Part shown: positions 1-9,284 of the stretch, one piece after another | Numbering within the stretch: position 1 is the stretch's first letter | Layout of the letters: each line of letters begins with the position of its first letter | From: Bradyrhizobium sp. | Lineage (GTDB): Bacteria > Pseudomonadota > Alphaproteobacteria > Rhizobiales > Xanthobacteraceae | NCBI RefSeq assembly: GCF_030646015.1 | Contig: NZ_JAUSLT010000133.1 | Coordinates: 1 to 49,090 of the forward strand | Direction of reading: 5' to 3' | Length of the DNA: 49,090 bases | Notes under the pieces: model-generated | What the model saw: the letters and a program-made list of their open reading frames with translations, nothing else | The model's database searches: none | What the model was told of the DNA's origin: nothing | Made by a program: the position numbers and the translations under genes

Positions 1-127
1 GCGCCAGCGGTTTTTCCCTTCGTTTTTTCATGGACTTAGGGCCCCGTTGATGCAGCCTGACGGGCCGGCGAATCCAGCCACCCGAAGCAGCGGAAAAATC
101 GCGCCCCGAACCGCCCTTTTTCGCGCC

Positions 128-571
128 TCAGGAGCCGAACACGACCTGGTGCATGAGCCGGCCCGGCAGCAGCGTGAACACCCCCGCCAGGATCAGGGCG
201 CCGGCATAGATCGAGATCATCGTGATCCTGTGGGCGCGGACACGGCGCGCGCGGGCCGCCACGATCGCCACCACCAGCATGACGGGCGTGAACACCGAGA
301 TCAGGTGGATCGGGCTCCACGGCCCCCACAATTTGATGCCGTGGATCAGGAACGAGGAAGCGCTGATCACCAGCATCAGCACGACCCAGACCCACCCCAG
401 CGCCCGGTGCGGCAGCGTGCCCTTGGGCGCGGCGAGCTGAACCGCGCCGAGCACGAAGGCCGCCAATGCGGCGAAGGCATGAACCTGGATTTCCGGAGCG
501 GCGGCGAACAGCGGAGCGAGCGACATTCGAAACACCTGCGAAACAGAGGAGACGATCGATGTAATGAGCAT
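128..571 (-). CDS. DUF2306-type integral membrane protein
   Basis: A 147-residue, very hydrophobic protein with about four membrane segments (near residues 30-48, 56-75, 86-105 and 118-137) and few charges except an arginine patch around 106-113. The pattern HAFAALAAFVLGAVQL, then HRALGWVWV, then a late HRI motif resembles the DUF2306 (COG5395) family of small membrane proteins of unknown function, with histidines at membrane edges. The ATG at 571 has a GGAAAG about ten bases upstream; an internal ATG at 526 is the alternative start. It lies downstream of ssb on the same strand, separated by 155 bases containing a strong hairpin, so it probably has its own promoter. Family assignment is by recall of motifs; no function is inferred. 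Confidence 0.7.
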   Translation of the reverse strand: MLITSIVSSVSQVFRMSLAPLFAAAPEIQVHAFAALAAFVLGAVQLAAPKGTLPHRALGWVWVVLMLVISASSFLIHGIKLWGPWSPIHLISVFTPVMLVVAIVAARARRVRAHRITMISIYAGALILAGVFTLLPGRLMHQVVFGS

Positions 572-622
572 TCACATCAATCTTTCCAGTGTCAAGTTTA
601 TTCGCACGATGCTCGACAACGC

Positions 623-654
623 ATCATGGCCGGACTCTGGAGCCCGGCCATGAT
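623..654 (-). terminator. Hairpin downstream of ssb, terminator-like
   Basis: A perfect 11-bp inverted repeat, ATCATGGCCGG (623-633) and CCGGCCATGAT (644-654), with a 10-base loop, lies 73 bases past the ssb stop and before the DUF2306 gene. There is no clear U-run on the minus-strand side, so it may be an attenuating or RNA-stabilising hairpin rather than a strong intrinsic terminator. Confidence 0.4.
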
Positions 655-726
655 CGAAAGCTACTTGTCGCTCGAACGGTGAGCGACCGGAATGCGCAGC
701 ATTTCCGGTCAGATGCCTCGCCGCGA

Positions 727-1233
727 TCAGAACGGAATGTCGTCGTCCATGTCGCTGTTGCGGGCGCCGGCGCCGGCCGCCACGCGGCGCGGTGGCTGGC
801 TGGACGACGGACCGCCAGAGCCGAAATCGCCGCCGCCGGATTCATCCGGCCCAAAGCTGCCGCCACCGCCGGCCGCGCCGCTGCGGCCATCGAGCATGGT
901 CAGCGTCGAGTTGAATCCCTGCAGCACGACTTCGGTCGAGTATTTCTCGACGCCGGACTGGTCGGTCCATTTGCGGGTCTGCAGCGCGCCTTCGATGTAA
1001 ACCTTGGCGCCCTTCTTGAGATACTGCTCGACGATTTTGCAGAGCGGCTCGGAGAAGATCACCACGCGGTGCCACTCGGTCTTTTCCTTGCGCTCGCCGG
1101 TGGCCTTGTCGCGCCAGGTTTCGGAGGTTGCCACGCTCAGATTGGCGATCGGCCGTCCGTCCTGGGTCCGCCGGATTTCCGGATCCTTGCCGAGATTTCC
1201 GACCAGAATCACCTTGTTTACGCTTCCCGCCAT
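727..1233 (-). CDS. ssb: Single-stranded DNA-binding protein
   Basis: SSB coats single-stranded DNA during replication, recombination and repair and recruits partner enzymes through its C-terminus. The 168-residue product has the bacterial OB fold (about residues 5-112, with MAGSVNKVILVGNLGKDPE at the start and Trp40, Trp54 and Trp89 in the usual DNA-stacking regions). A Gly/Ser-rich linker (115-158) and the acidic tip DMDDDIPF, the partner-docking tail, follow. Length is normal for alphaproteobacteria. The ATG is preceded by GGAGTGGAGAGCGGCG, a good ribosome site. The upstream region has two perfect GTTC-N7-GTTC boxes, so SOS control by LexA is likely; uvrA with its own box lies 1.5 kb away. 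Confidence 0.97.
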   Translation of the reverse strand: MAGSVNKVILVGNLGKDPEIRRTQDGRPIANLSVATSETWRDKATGERKEKTEWHRVVIFSEPLCKIVEQYLKKGAKVYIEGALQTRKWTDQSGVEKYSTEVVLQGFNSTLTMLDGRSGAAGGGGSFGPDESGGGDFGSGGPSSSQPPRRVAAGAGARNSDMDDDIPF

Positions 1234-1365
1234 CGCCGCTCTCCACTCCTGGAATGTACTGAACTGTCCGGATCCTGACGCCGCCGGCTTAATTCCGGGA
1301 TTGCCTTCAGGATCATGTTTGGGACCATCTTGAACCCGACCCTATACGCTCGCAGCTGCCGCGCG

Positions 1366-1392
1366 CCTTGCGATCCCCTCGGGATCGCAAGG
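1366..1392. repeat. 12-bp perfect inverted repeat in ssb leader region
   Basis: CCTTGCGATCCC (1366-1377) and GGGATCGCAAGG (1381-1392) form a perfect 12-bp stem with a CTC loop, directly abutting the DnaA box at 1393. Neither side has a T-run, so it does not look like an intrinsic terminator. It may be a leader hairpin or a protein-binding dyad. Confidence 0.6.
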
Positions 1393-1401
1393 TTATCCAC
1401 A
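1393..1401 (+). promoter_or_regulatory. Consensus DnaA box
   Basis: TTATCCACA matches the bacterial DnaA box consensus TTATNCACA exactly. It sits between the 12-bp hairpin and the proximal LexA box and overlaps the presumed -10 side of the ssb promoter. A single 9-mer is weak evidence, but its intergenic position next to a replication gene makes a regulatory role plausible. Confidence 0.4.
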
Positions 1402-1422
1402 TATAGCATTCCCGCCGGCAAT

Positions 1423-1437
1423 GTTCCAGTTTTGTTC
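1423..1437. promoter_or_regulatory. LexA (SOS) box upstream of ssb, proximal
   Basis: GTTC-CAGTTTT-GTTC is a perfect match to the alphaproteobacterial LexA operator, a direct repeat GTTC-N7-GTTC. It lies 190 bases before the ssb start, and its GAAC end overlaps a possible -35 element of the minus-strand promoter. Repression of ssb by LexA is inferred. Confidence 0.7.
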
Positions 1438-1515
1438 CGCACATTGTTAGGTTGCAGCCCGCGCGCCGGTATCCCGGCACGGCGGCGACGCATCGGGGGT
1501 CCAAAGTTCCATCCG

Positions 1516-1530
1516 GTTCCCGCCAGGTTC
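1516..1530. promoter_or_regulatory. LexA (SOS) box, distal, between ssb and omp
   Basis: GTTC-CCGCCAG-GTTC is a second perfect alphaproteobacterial LexA operator, 93 bases from the first. A further GTTC at 1506-1509 lies six bases before it, giving three GTTC units in 25 bases. It could serve ssb, the divergent outer-membrane gene, or both. Confidence 0.6.
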
Positions 1531-1719
1531 CAAAATTTCGTAAACAAATCAATAACTTCCGACGATTCACTTCGCGGCCGAGTGTTGCATTTCGGAGACG
1601 GCTTTTTCTATGGAATCGAATATTGTCATTCTTGGAATTGAGATTGTTTGGGCGCTCGCCCCCGAAAATTCAAACCGCTTCGGGACCAAAGGAAGCGGAT
1701 TAAAACCGGAGACACTGAG

Positions 1720-2487
1720 ATGAAGAAGTTTTTGCTGGGTACTGTTGGTTTGGTTGCGTTGAGCCTGTCCGCGCCGGCATCCGCCGCTGACATGGCTGCG
1801 CGTCCCTACACCAAGGCGCCCCCGATGGTCGCCGCGATGTATGATTGGAGCGGTTTCTACGTCGGCGTCAACGGCGGCTGGGGATCGAGCCGCAAGAGCT
1901 GGGACTTCGTCACGCCGGCCGGCGTGTTCGTCGCAGGCGAAGGCAGCCACGATGCAACCGGCGGCACCGTCGGCGGCCAGATCGGCTATCGCTGGCAGGC
2001 TTCGCAGTGGGTGTTCGGCTTGGAAGCACAGGGCAACTGGGCTGATTTCCATGGCCGCAACACCAGCCAGTTCAACCCGATTTTCGGCAACGACACCCGC
2101 GTCGATGCCTTCGGCCTGTTCACCGGCCAGGTCGGTGTCGCCTTCAACAACGCCCTGCTCTACGTGAAGGGCGGCGCCGCGGTGACTTCGGATCGCTATC
2201 GCTCCTACGCGGTCGCCAACAATGCGATCGTCACCAACAATGTCGACGACACCCGTTGGGGTGGCGTGGTCGGCGTCGGTCTGGAATACGGCTTCGCCCC
2301 GAACTGGTCGTTCGCGGTCGAATACGATCACATGTTCATGCAGGACAAGACCTACACCTTCACCAACAACGGCGTTGCCGCCGCGGCTGGCACGCTGTTC
2401 GGCACCGATCGCATCCGTCAGGACGTCGATCTGGTTACCGCCCGCATCAACTACCGTTGGGGCGGCCCGGTCGTCGCGAAGTACTGA
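1720..2487 (+). CDS. Outer-membrane beta-barrel protein (Omp25/Omp31-like)
   Basis: The 255-residue product begins with a signal peptide (MKKFLLGTVGLVALSLSAPASAA, cleavage near residue 23). A mature domain of alternating aromatic/polar strands follows: DWSGFYVGVNGGWG at 45-58, then IGYRW, LYVKGGAA and WSFAVEYDHMF, ending with DLVTARINYRWGG. This is the eight-stranded OmpA/Omp25-type fold of rhizobial surface proteins. The in-frame ATG at 1720 was chosen over an upstream start because it begins the signal peptide and follows GGAGA. A strong terminator follows. Its exact role (envelope stability or adhesion) cannot be read from sequence. It separates ssb from uvrA. Confidence 0.9.
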   Translation: MKKFLLGTVGLVALSLSAPASAADMAARPYTKAPPMVAAMYDWSGFYVGVNGGWGSSRKSWDFVTPAGVFVAGEGSHDATGGTVGGQIGYRWQASQWVFGLEAQGNWADFHGRNTSQFNPIFGNDTRVDAFGLFTGQVGVAFNNALLYVKGGAAVTSDRYRSYAVANNAIVTNNVDDTRWGGVVGVGLEYGFAPNWSFAVEYDHMFMQDKTYTFTNNGVAAAAGTLFGTDRIRQDVDLVTARINYRWGGPVVAKY

Positions 2488-2517
2488 TCTTCCCGACCCG
2501 ATCTCGATCAAGCTACG

Positions 2518-2546
2518 AAAGGCCGGCCTTGCGCCGGCCTTTTTGT
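2518..2546 (+). terminator. Rho-independent terminator after the outer-membrane gene
   Basis: AAAGGCCGGC (2518-2527) and GCCGGCCTTT (2533-2542) form a perfect 10-bp stem with a CTTGC loop followed by a T-run, 30 bases beyond the stop codon. This is a textbook intrinsic terminator. Confidence 0.9.
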
Positions 2547-2633
2547 TTGTCGCGGTACTGCCATCTGCTGCCATCGAATCCGCCCTGAAAACAAACGGTT
2601 GATGATTCGCGGCGGGGGCTGGAAATCGCCGCA

Positions 2634-2648
2634 GTTCTTCCTATGTTC
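2634..2648. promoter_or_regulatory. LexA (SOS) box upstream of uvrA
   Basis: GTTC-TTCCTAT-GTTC is a perfect GTTC-N7-GTTC alphaproteobacterial LexA operator 91 bases before the uvrA start. uvrA is a classic SOS gene, so the call rests on both motif and position. Confidence 0.8.
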
Positions 2649-2739
2649 CATGCTTCACCCCATCGGCGTAAGGTCCCGGTTGATCCGGCGATGCGCGCCT
2701 GAACGCTAGCGGCGTCGTACGCGCCTTGGGAATGCCGAC

Positions 2740-5724
<2,985 letters not shown>

Positions 5725-5743
5725 CGGCAGGACTTGATATATA

Positions 5744-5970
5744 TTGAGCGACACCCTCAATCACATTCGCTCTCTTGCGGAACGCGGCGCGATCCGGCCG
5801 CCATGCGAGGACCGAGCGTTCTCGTGCTGCAGTGGGATCTCTCGCGAAGGCCGGTTCATGTGGTTTGGGCAATCCCCAAGGATCACTCAGAACCCGGAGT
5901 TATGGTGACGGCCTACCGGTCGGATCAGGAGAGATGGTCGTCCGACTTCTTGAGGCGGAAAATACGATGA
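5744..5970 (+). pseudogene. Decayed DUF4258 toxin-like gene
   Basis: Two pieces of one gene lie in different frames. From TTG at 5744, one frame reads LSDTLNHIRSLAERGAIRP, a typical N-terminus of DUF4258-domain proteins. From about 5803, another frame reads RGPSVLVLQWDLSRRPVHVVWAIPK and then VMVTAYRSDQERWSSDFLRRK, the typical C-terminal half. The middle (about 35-40 residues expected) is missing and the frame is shifted, which indicates an internal deletion. The C-terminal frame ends in an ATGA overlap (5967-5970) with the next ORF, so the two were once translationally coupled. The DUF4258 assignment is by recognition of the HVVW...VTAYRPD pattern. A short C-terminal peptide might still be made. 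Confidence 0.6.
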
Positions 5971-6179
5971 TCCGAAAAACAATCAAACTCATCCATGAAG
6001 GCCGCTACGCGGCGGAAGTCCCTGTCGAACTTATCGAGGATGACACCGGCTGGTCGCCGTATCTTTCGCTGGACGACGCAAAGAAGCTCGACGCGGTCCG
6101 GCTGGCATTGCGCAAAGGTGAGATCGCCGAAGCTGCAAAGCACGGCCGAGTGTTTGAATTGACGCCGATTTCGGCCTGA
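5967..6179 (+). CDS. Small conserved protein, possible partner of a DUF4258 toxin
   Basis: A 70-residue acidic protein, MIRKTIKLIHEGRYAAEV followed by ELIEDDTGWSPYLSLDDAKKLDAVRLALRKGEIAEAAKHGRVFELTPISA. It reads as a beta-rich start followed by a helical segment, and it is of a type I have seen next to DUF4258 genes in rhizobia. Its ATG overlaps the stop of the decayed DUF4258 frame (ATGA). Being intact while its partner is broken fits an antitoxin-like or otherwise orphaned partner, but no function is proven. It converges on higA, with a palindrome between them. Confidence 0.7.
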   Translation: MIRKTIKLIHEGRYAAEVPVELIEDDTGWSPYLSLDDAKKLDAVRLALRKGEIAEAAKHGRVFELTPISA

Positions 6180-6198
6180 CGGCGTAAACGCGCAGCGC

Positions 6199-6231
6199 GT
6201 AGGGCGGAATAGCGCAGCGTATTCCGCCTAC
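6199..6231. repeat. Palindrome between convergent genes
   Basis: GGCGGAATA (6203-6211) and TATTCCGCC (6220-6228) form a perfect 9-bp stem with an 8-base loop, extended by GTA/TAC with one bulged G. It lies between the stops of two convergent genes and may act as a shared bidirectional terminator. The motif resembles a common short palindromic repeat of Bradyrhizobium genomes. Confidence 0.55.
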
Positions 6232-6250
6232 GGGCACCGCTGCTGCTGCC

Positions 6251-6538
6251 CTACGCAGCGTCTGCCGGCCTCACGCGCTTGGCGATCTCCGCGCCCTTCT
6301 CCCGCTCGACGACGCCGATGTCATATTGGCCCTGCAAATCGAGCCAGAACTGCGCACCGTTGCCAAAATAGCGTCCAAGGCGAACTGCTGTATCGGCGGT
6401 AATCGAGCGGCGGCCGTTGAGAATGTCCGTAACGCGGCCCGAGGGCACGCCAATGTCCAGCGACAACCGGTTGGCGCTGAGCTTGCGGGCCGTCAGTTCG
6501 CGCTTCAACAAGCGCCCGGGGTGTACGACAGGAGCCAT
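6251..6538 (-). CDS. higA: HigA-family antitoxin
   Basis: A 95-residue HTH_3-type antitoxin with MAPVVHPGRLLKRELTARKLSANRLSLDIGVPSGRVTDILNGRRSITADTAVRLGRYFG, the standard HigA (VapI/XRE) helix-turn-helix near residues 17-60. The end WLDLQGQYDIGVVEREKGAEIAKRV is typical of the family. It neutralises the HigB mRNA interferase and represses its own operon. The ATG at 6538 is preferred over an in-frame TTG at 6547: it follows AGGTTGA at good spacing and lies 5 bases beyond the higB stop. The order, toxin first and antitoxin second, is the hallmark of higBA loci. Confidence 0.93.
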   Translation of the reverse strand: MAPVVHPGRLLKRELTARKLSANRLSLDIGVPSGRVTDILNGRRSITADTAVRLGRYFGNGAQFWLDLQGQYDIGVVEREKGAEIAKRVRPADAA

Positions 6539-6543
6539 GACGG

Positions 6544-6831
6544 TCAACCTATATGGTAGTCCACGATCTCAACCTCGTGGGCATCGCCTTTGTGAAACTC
6601 GAAACAGATACGCCAACGCTGGTTTACCGTCATCGCCCACTGCCCCCTGCGATCACCCTTGAGCTTGTGCAAGCCAACGCTTTTCAACGGGCTCAGATCG
6701 TTGAGTGACTTGGCGACATTCAACGCCACCAGCAGATCGATCGCAGCCTCGAAATCCAGCCCGCGAAATTGATTTGGCTGCTCGCCGTCCCAAATCTTTC
6801 GGGTCGCGGAATTTCGCCACGAGCGGATCAT
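6544..6831 (-). CDS. higB: HigB-family (RelE superfamily) toxin
   Basis: A 95-residue toxin of the RelE/ParE fold, presumed to be a ribosome-dependent mRNA endonuclease. Family features are the start MIRSWRNSATRKIWDGE, the central LLVALNVAKSLNDLSPL and the core LHKLKGDRRGQWAMTVNQRWRICFEF, followed by AHEVEIVDYH, which contains the conserved C-terminal strand and histidine. Length is standard. It lies directly upstream of higA. No mutation of key basic or aromatic residues was seen, so the pair looks functional. Confidence 0.92.
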   Translation of the reverse strand: MIRSWRNSATRKIWDGEQPNQFRGLDFEAAIDLLVALNVAKSLNDLSPLKSVGLHKLKGDRRGQWAMTVNQRWRICFEFHKGDAHEVEIVDYHIG

Positions 6832-6907
6832 GGCACGAACGTACTACGGGAGACGGTGAATGACAAGGCATAGACTGGGCATCTCCTAGCGCTATACCCA
6901 CGAATAA

Positions 6908-7678
6908 TCACTCCTCCACCACCGCCTCGACAAACCCCTTCGGATCCTCGCAAAACTCCCGCATGATCTTGTAGTGATCCGTCTCCTTCACGCTCACCGG
7001 CTCCAGCCCGTATTTTGTCAATCGCAACAGCCGCGCGTTCGGATAGGCCATCAACATCGGCGAATGCGTGGCCATGATGATCTGGCAATGGCCGGAATTT
7101 TCCATTCGCCGCATCAGCTTCAAAAACTCCATCTGGCGCGACGGCGACAGCGCGGATTCCGGTTCGTCGAAGATGTAGATGCCCTGGCGCTGGCAGCGCT
7201 CCTCGAAGAAGCGCAGAAAACCCTCGCCGTGCGAATGGGAGAGGAAATCCGGCGGCGGTCCGCTCAGCGGTTCGCGGGCTGCTTCGTCGAGATATCTGGC
7301 GACGGAGAAGAAACTCTCGGCGCGGAAGAACCAGCCGTTGGTGACCTTCGGTAGCCAGCTGGCGCGAAACGCGCTGGAGAGCCGGCCGCCCATCGCCTCG
7401 ATGGCGATGGAATGATCGACGGGCATATAGCCCTTGCCGCCGCCGGCTTCGTCATAGCCGGCGAGCACGGCGATGCCTTCGAGCGGAGTGGATTTGCCGG
7501 TGCCGTTCTCGCCGACGATGATGGTGATCGAGCGATCGAAGCTCAGCTCGAAATCATCGCTCAGGAACGGCAGGCAGAACGGATAGGCGGCGCGGTCGGC
7601 GATCCGCGACGGTTCGAGCCAGACGCGCCTGAGATATGGCGCGGGCAGATCGATCGGTCGGGTTCGTCTGGAGGCCAT
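6908..7678 (-). CDS. AAA/ABC-type ATP-binding protein (COG3910-like)
   Basis: A 256-residue soluble ATPase. Walker A GENGTGKST is at 56-64, an ABC-like signature SHGEG near 149-153, Walker B IYIFDEPE at 167-174 and a switch histidine in ATHSPM (His205). The front segment FELSFDRSITIIVGENGTGKST is characteristic of the COG3910 predicted ATPases, related to the RecF/SMC class, with no membrane segments. Residue 65, normally Leu after GKST, is Pro. The ATG at 7678 was chosen over one at 7801 because the upstream extension is arginine-rich, non-conserved and runs into a repeat. It is a stand-alone gene next to higBA; the role is unknown. Confidence 0.85.
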   Translation of the reverse strand: MASRRTRPIDLPAPYLRRVWLEPSRIADRAAYPFCLPFLSDDFELSFDRSITIIVGENGTGKSTPLEGIAVLAGYDEAGGGKGYMPVDHSIAIEAMGGRLSSAFRASWLPKVTNGWFFRAESFFSVARYLDEAAREPLSGPPPDFLSHSHGEGFLRFFEERCQRQGIYIFDEPESALSPSRQMEFLKLMRRMENSGHCQIIMATHSPMLMAYPNARLLRLTKYGLEPVSVKETDHYKIMREFCEDPKGFVEAVVEE

Positions 7679-7789
7679 GATTTCAGCTCCGCAGGAATTC
7701 AGAACGTAACAGGAACGCCGCCTGCATGGAAGGAGATCCCCGGCGGCGCGGCGTTTCACGCCGAGCCGGGTCGGCACCCCTCGCCGCCT

Positions 7790-8283
7790 GCGACAAATCA
7801 ACCCGTCGGGTAATATTTCGCTTTTTCAGAAGGGCAAATCACCCGTACATATCTGCCCGTCTCACCCGGCAAGAGGGGCGGCCGCGATCGTCACGAAACG
7901 CGCGGTGGGATGCGGTGGACGCGGATGCGCCTTTGACGAACGGCGCGGATGCAGATGGCGAAATCGTGTGGGCCTGGCACCCCGACGCTGGTGTCAAGTT
8001 CGCGCTCAGGCGCGCGGACGACGGTGGCAAGAAAGCCCGGTCACCGGGGCGAGCTCGTATAAGCCTCAAAGCCACTGCGCAGGGAAGGCCGGAGTGTTTC
8101 CGCTGAACCTGTATGCTCGTGTGCGCATTTACTCGTGCATTTTGCACACGGGACCGCGGGTGCAGCGCGCACCCGGTCTTCCCTGCGCCCTCTCGATTGG
8201 AGGGCCGAACGATCTGCAAAACTTCGGGCACGTCGTGCCGCGAGACCATAAGCGCATGTTTGAGTTTGATCGTGCCCTCAGTC
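7790..8283. repeat. Dispersed long repeat of Bradyrhizobium type, non-coding
   Basis: These roughly 490 bases contain no convincing gene. On the minus strand a frame (7839-8288) reads REGAGKTGCALHPRSRVQ, then HTSIQVQRKHSGLPCA, RPGDRAFLPP and ASTASHRAFRDDRGRP. I recognise this string as belonging to a repeated element often mis-annotated as short hypothetical proteins across Bradyrhizobium and relatives. It starts near CAACCCGTCGGGTAATATTT and ends where a palindromic repeat begins at 8284. The boundaries are approximate and the recognition is from memory. Confidence 0.65.
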
Positions 8284-8384
8284 GTCATCGCCCGCGCAGG
8301 CGGGCGATCCAGTATTCCAGAGACGACAGTAACAGAACCGGGAAGGCACTGTGTACTGGATCCCCCGCCTGCGCGGGGGATGAC
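8284..8384. repeat. REP-like double-hairpin repeat, copy 1
   Basis: A 101-bp element bounded by GTCATC and GATGAC. It holds two GC-rich hairpins (CGCCCGC-GCAG-GCGGGCG and CCCCCGC-CTGC-GCGGGGG) and inner arms GATCCAGTA and TACTGGATC. A second full copy is at 19582-19680 and a degenerate half at 27013. It lies just past the stop of the PPC-domain gene and may act as its terminator. Confidence 0.85.
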
Positions 8385-8405
8385 AGTCGGAGGTTGTGGG
8401 CCAAG

Positions 8406-9281
8406 CTAGCCGCGCATCCGTTCCGCCACCACTTCCAGCACCAGCTCCATCGTCATCAGCACCGGATTGTCGCCGCGCGTCAGCCGGCCCTCGGCGAGGC
8501 CGCCGGTGTAGTCGACCACGGCAATGTCGAGCTCTGCTTCGAGCGTGCCGCCTGGCCTCGCCGCGATGGCCCCCGAGCGGATCGCGAGTTCGGTCGCGAA
8601 CGGCTCGACGATGCGGCCGTCCGCGAAGCGCACGCCGATGGTGCTGCCGACGCCGCCGTGAATCCTGGCGTTGATGATTCCGCGTTCCCGGCAGAACGTC
8701 TCCAGGGCGCCGGCAAAGTCCTGGTTCGGCCGCAGCCGCAGCGCGAAGGCGCGGCTGGTCGTCCCGGCGGCAGCGGTCGGGGAAGCAACCGGCCCGAACA
8801 GCTTGAAATTGGTCTCGGGGTCCGGCTCCGCCACAAACATCGCGCCGTCGATGCCGAAGGCATCCACCGCAAAGGGTTCGGCAACAAGAGTCTCCTCCGG
8901 CAGAATATGGCCGCCGCCGGCACGGCCATCGGCTTCCACCCACAATGCGTGGCAATGGAAGAACGGCGCGCCGTCGCGCTGCCCCAGAGTCATCGCGCCC
9001 GTTGTGAGCCGCGAGATACCGGCTGGCCTGAAAGTGTCGCTGTAGAACGCGGCGTTGGCGCCGGTCTTCGACAGCGCCGGCATCACATAGGCGAAGGGGC
9101 CGAGCGCGCCGCTCCTGATGTTCAACACGCCGCCGGCAAAGCCTTGCGCCGCGAAGCCACGTCGCGCCGCCTCCAGCAGCGGCAGGCCGGCTTCGAGCGT
9201 GAAGGCGAAGGCGCGGCCGCGGGCTTCGACCCACTGGATGCGTTCGGGGTTCGCCGGGCCGGGCTGCTGGATGCTTCGCAT
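8406..9281 (-). CDS. Tandem PPC/DUF296 domain protein
   Basis: A 291-residue soluble protein with two PPC (PCC, DUF296) modules. The first, about residues 20-140, has RSGALGPFAYVMPAL and FHCHALWVEADGRAGGGHILPEE, including the HxH and GGH metal-site residues of the family. The second, about 165-285, has FCRERGIINARIHGGVGSTIG and AVVDYTGGLAEGRL, where the GGH motif is lost. PPC proteins are trimeric and widespread, but their bacterial biochemistry is poorly defined. The gene starts 3 bases after the stop of an acyl-CoA synthetase on the same strand, so the two are almost surely co-translated. A role in handling an acyl or aromatic acid substrate is inferred from this alone. Confidence 0.82.
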   Translation of the reverse strand: MRSIQQPGPANPERIQWVEARGRAFAFTLEAGLPLLEAARRGFAAQGFAGGVLNIRSGALGPFAYVMPALSKTGANAAFYSDTFRPAGISRLTTGAMTLGQRDGAPFFHCHALWVEADGRAGGGHILPEETLVAEPFAVDAFGIDGAMFVAEPDPETNFKLFGPVASPTAAAGTTSRAFALRLRPNQDFAGALETFCRERGIINARIHGGVGSTIGVRFADGRIVEPFATELAIRSGAIAARPGGTLEAELDIAVVDYTGGLAEGRLTRGDNPVLMTMELVLEVVAERMRG

Positions 9282-9284
9282 GGC

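Larger units (their letters stand above)
1234..1719. other. ssb/omp divergent intergenic region
   Basis: No credible gene lies in these 486 bases between divergent ssb and the outer-membrane protein gene. The stretch holds a 12-bp perfect hairpin, a consensus DnaA box and two perfect LexA-type boxes, each listed separately. On the minus strand, TGGAAC (1428-1423, sharing the end of the first LexA box) and TATATG (1406-1401) are spaced by 17 bases. They could be the -35 and -10 of an ssb promoter, which would give a leader of about 160 nt carrying the hairpin. The omp-proximal half is AT-richer than the flanks. Confidence 0.6.

Noticed and set aside
1218..1547. Minus-strand frames in the ssb leader region
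   Set aside because: They span the LexA boxes and hairpin and lack a ribosome site; treated as non-coding.
1567..2574. Minus-strand 335-codon open frame over the outer-membrane gene
   Set aside because: Shadow of the omp gene; no motif and it crosses the terminator.
7839..8288. 149-codon minus-strand frame as a hypothetical protein
   Set aside because: I recognise its sequence as part of a dispersed repeat; annotated as a repeat instead.
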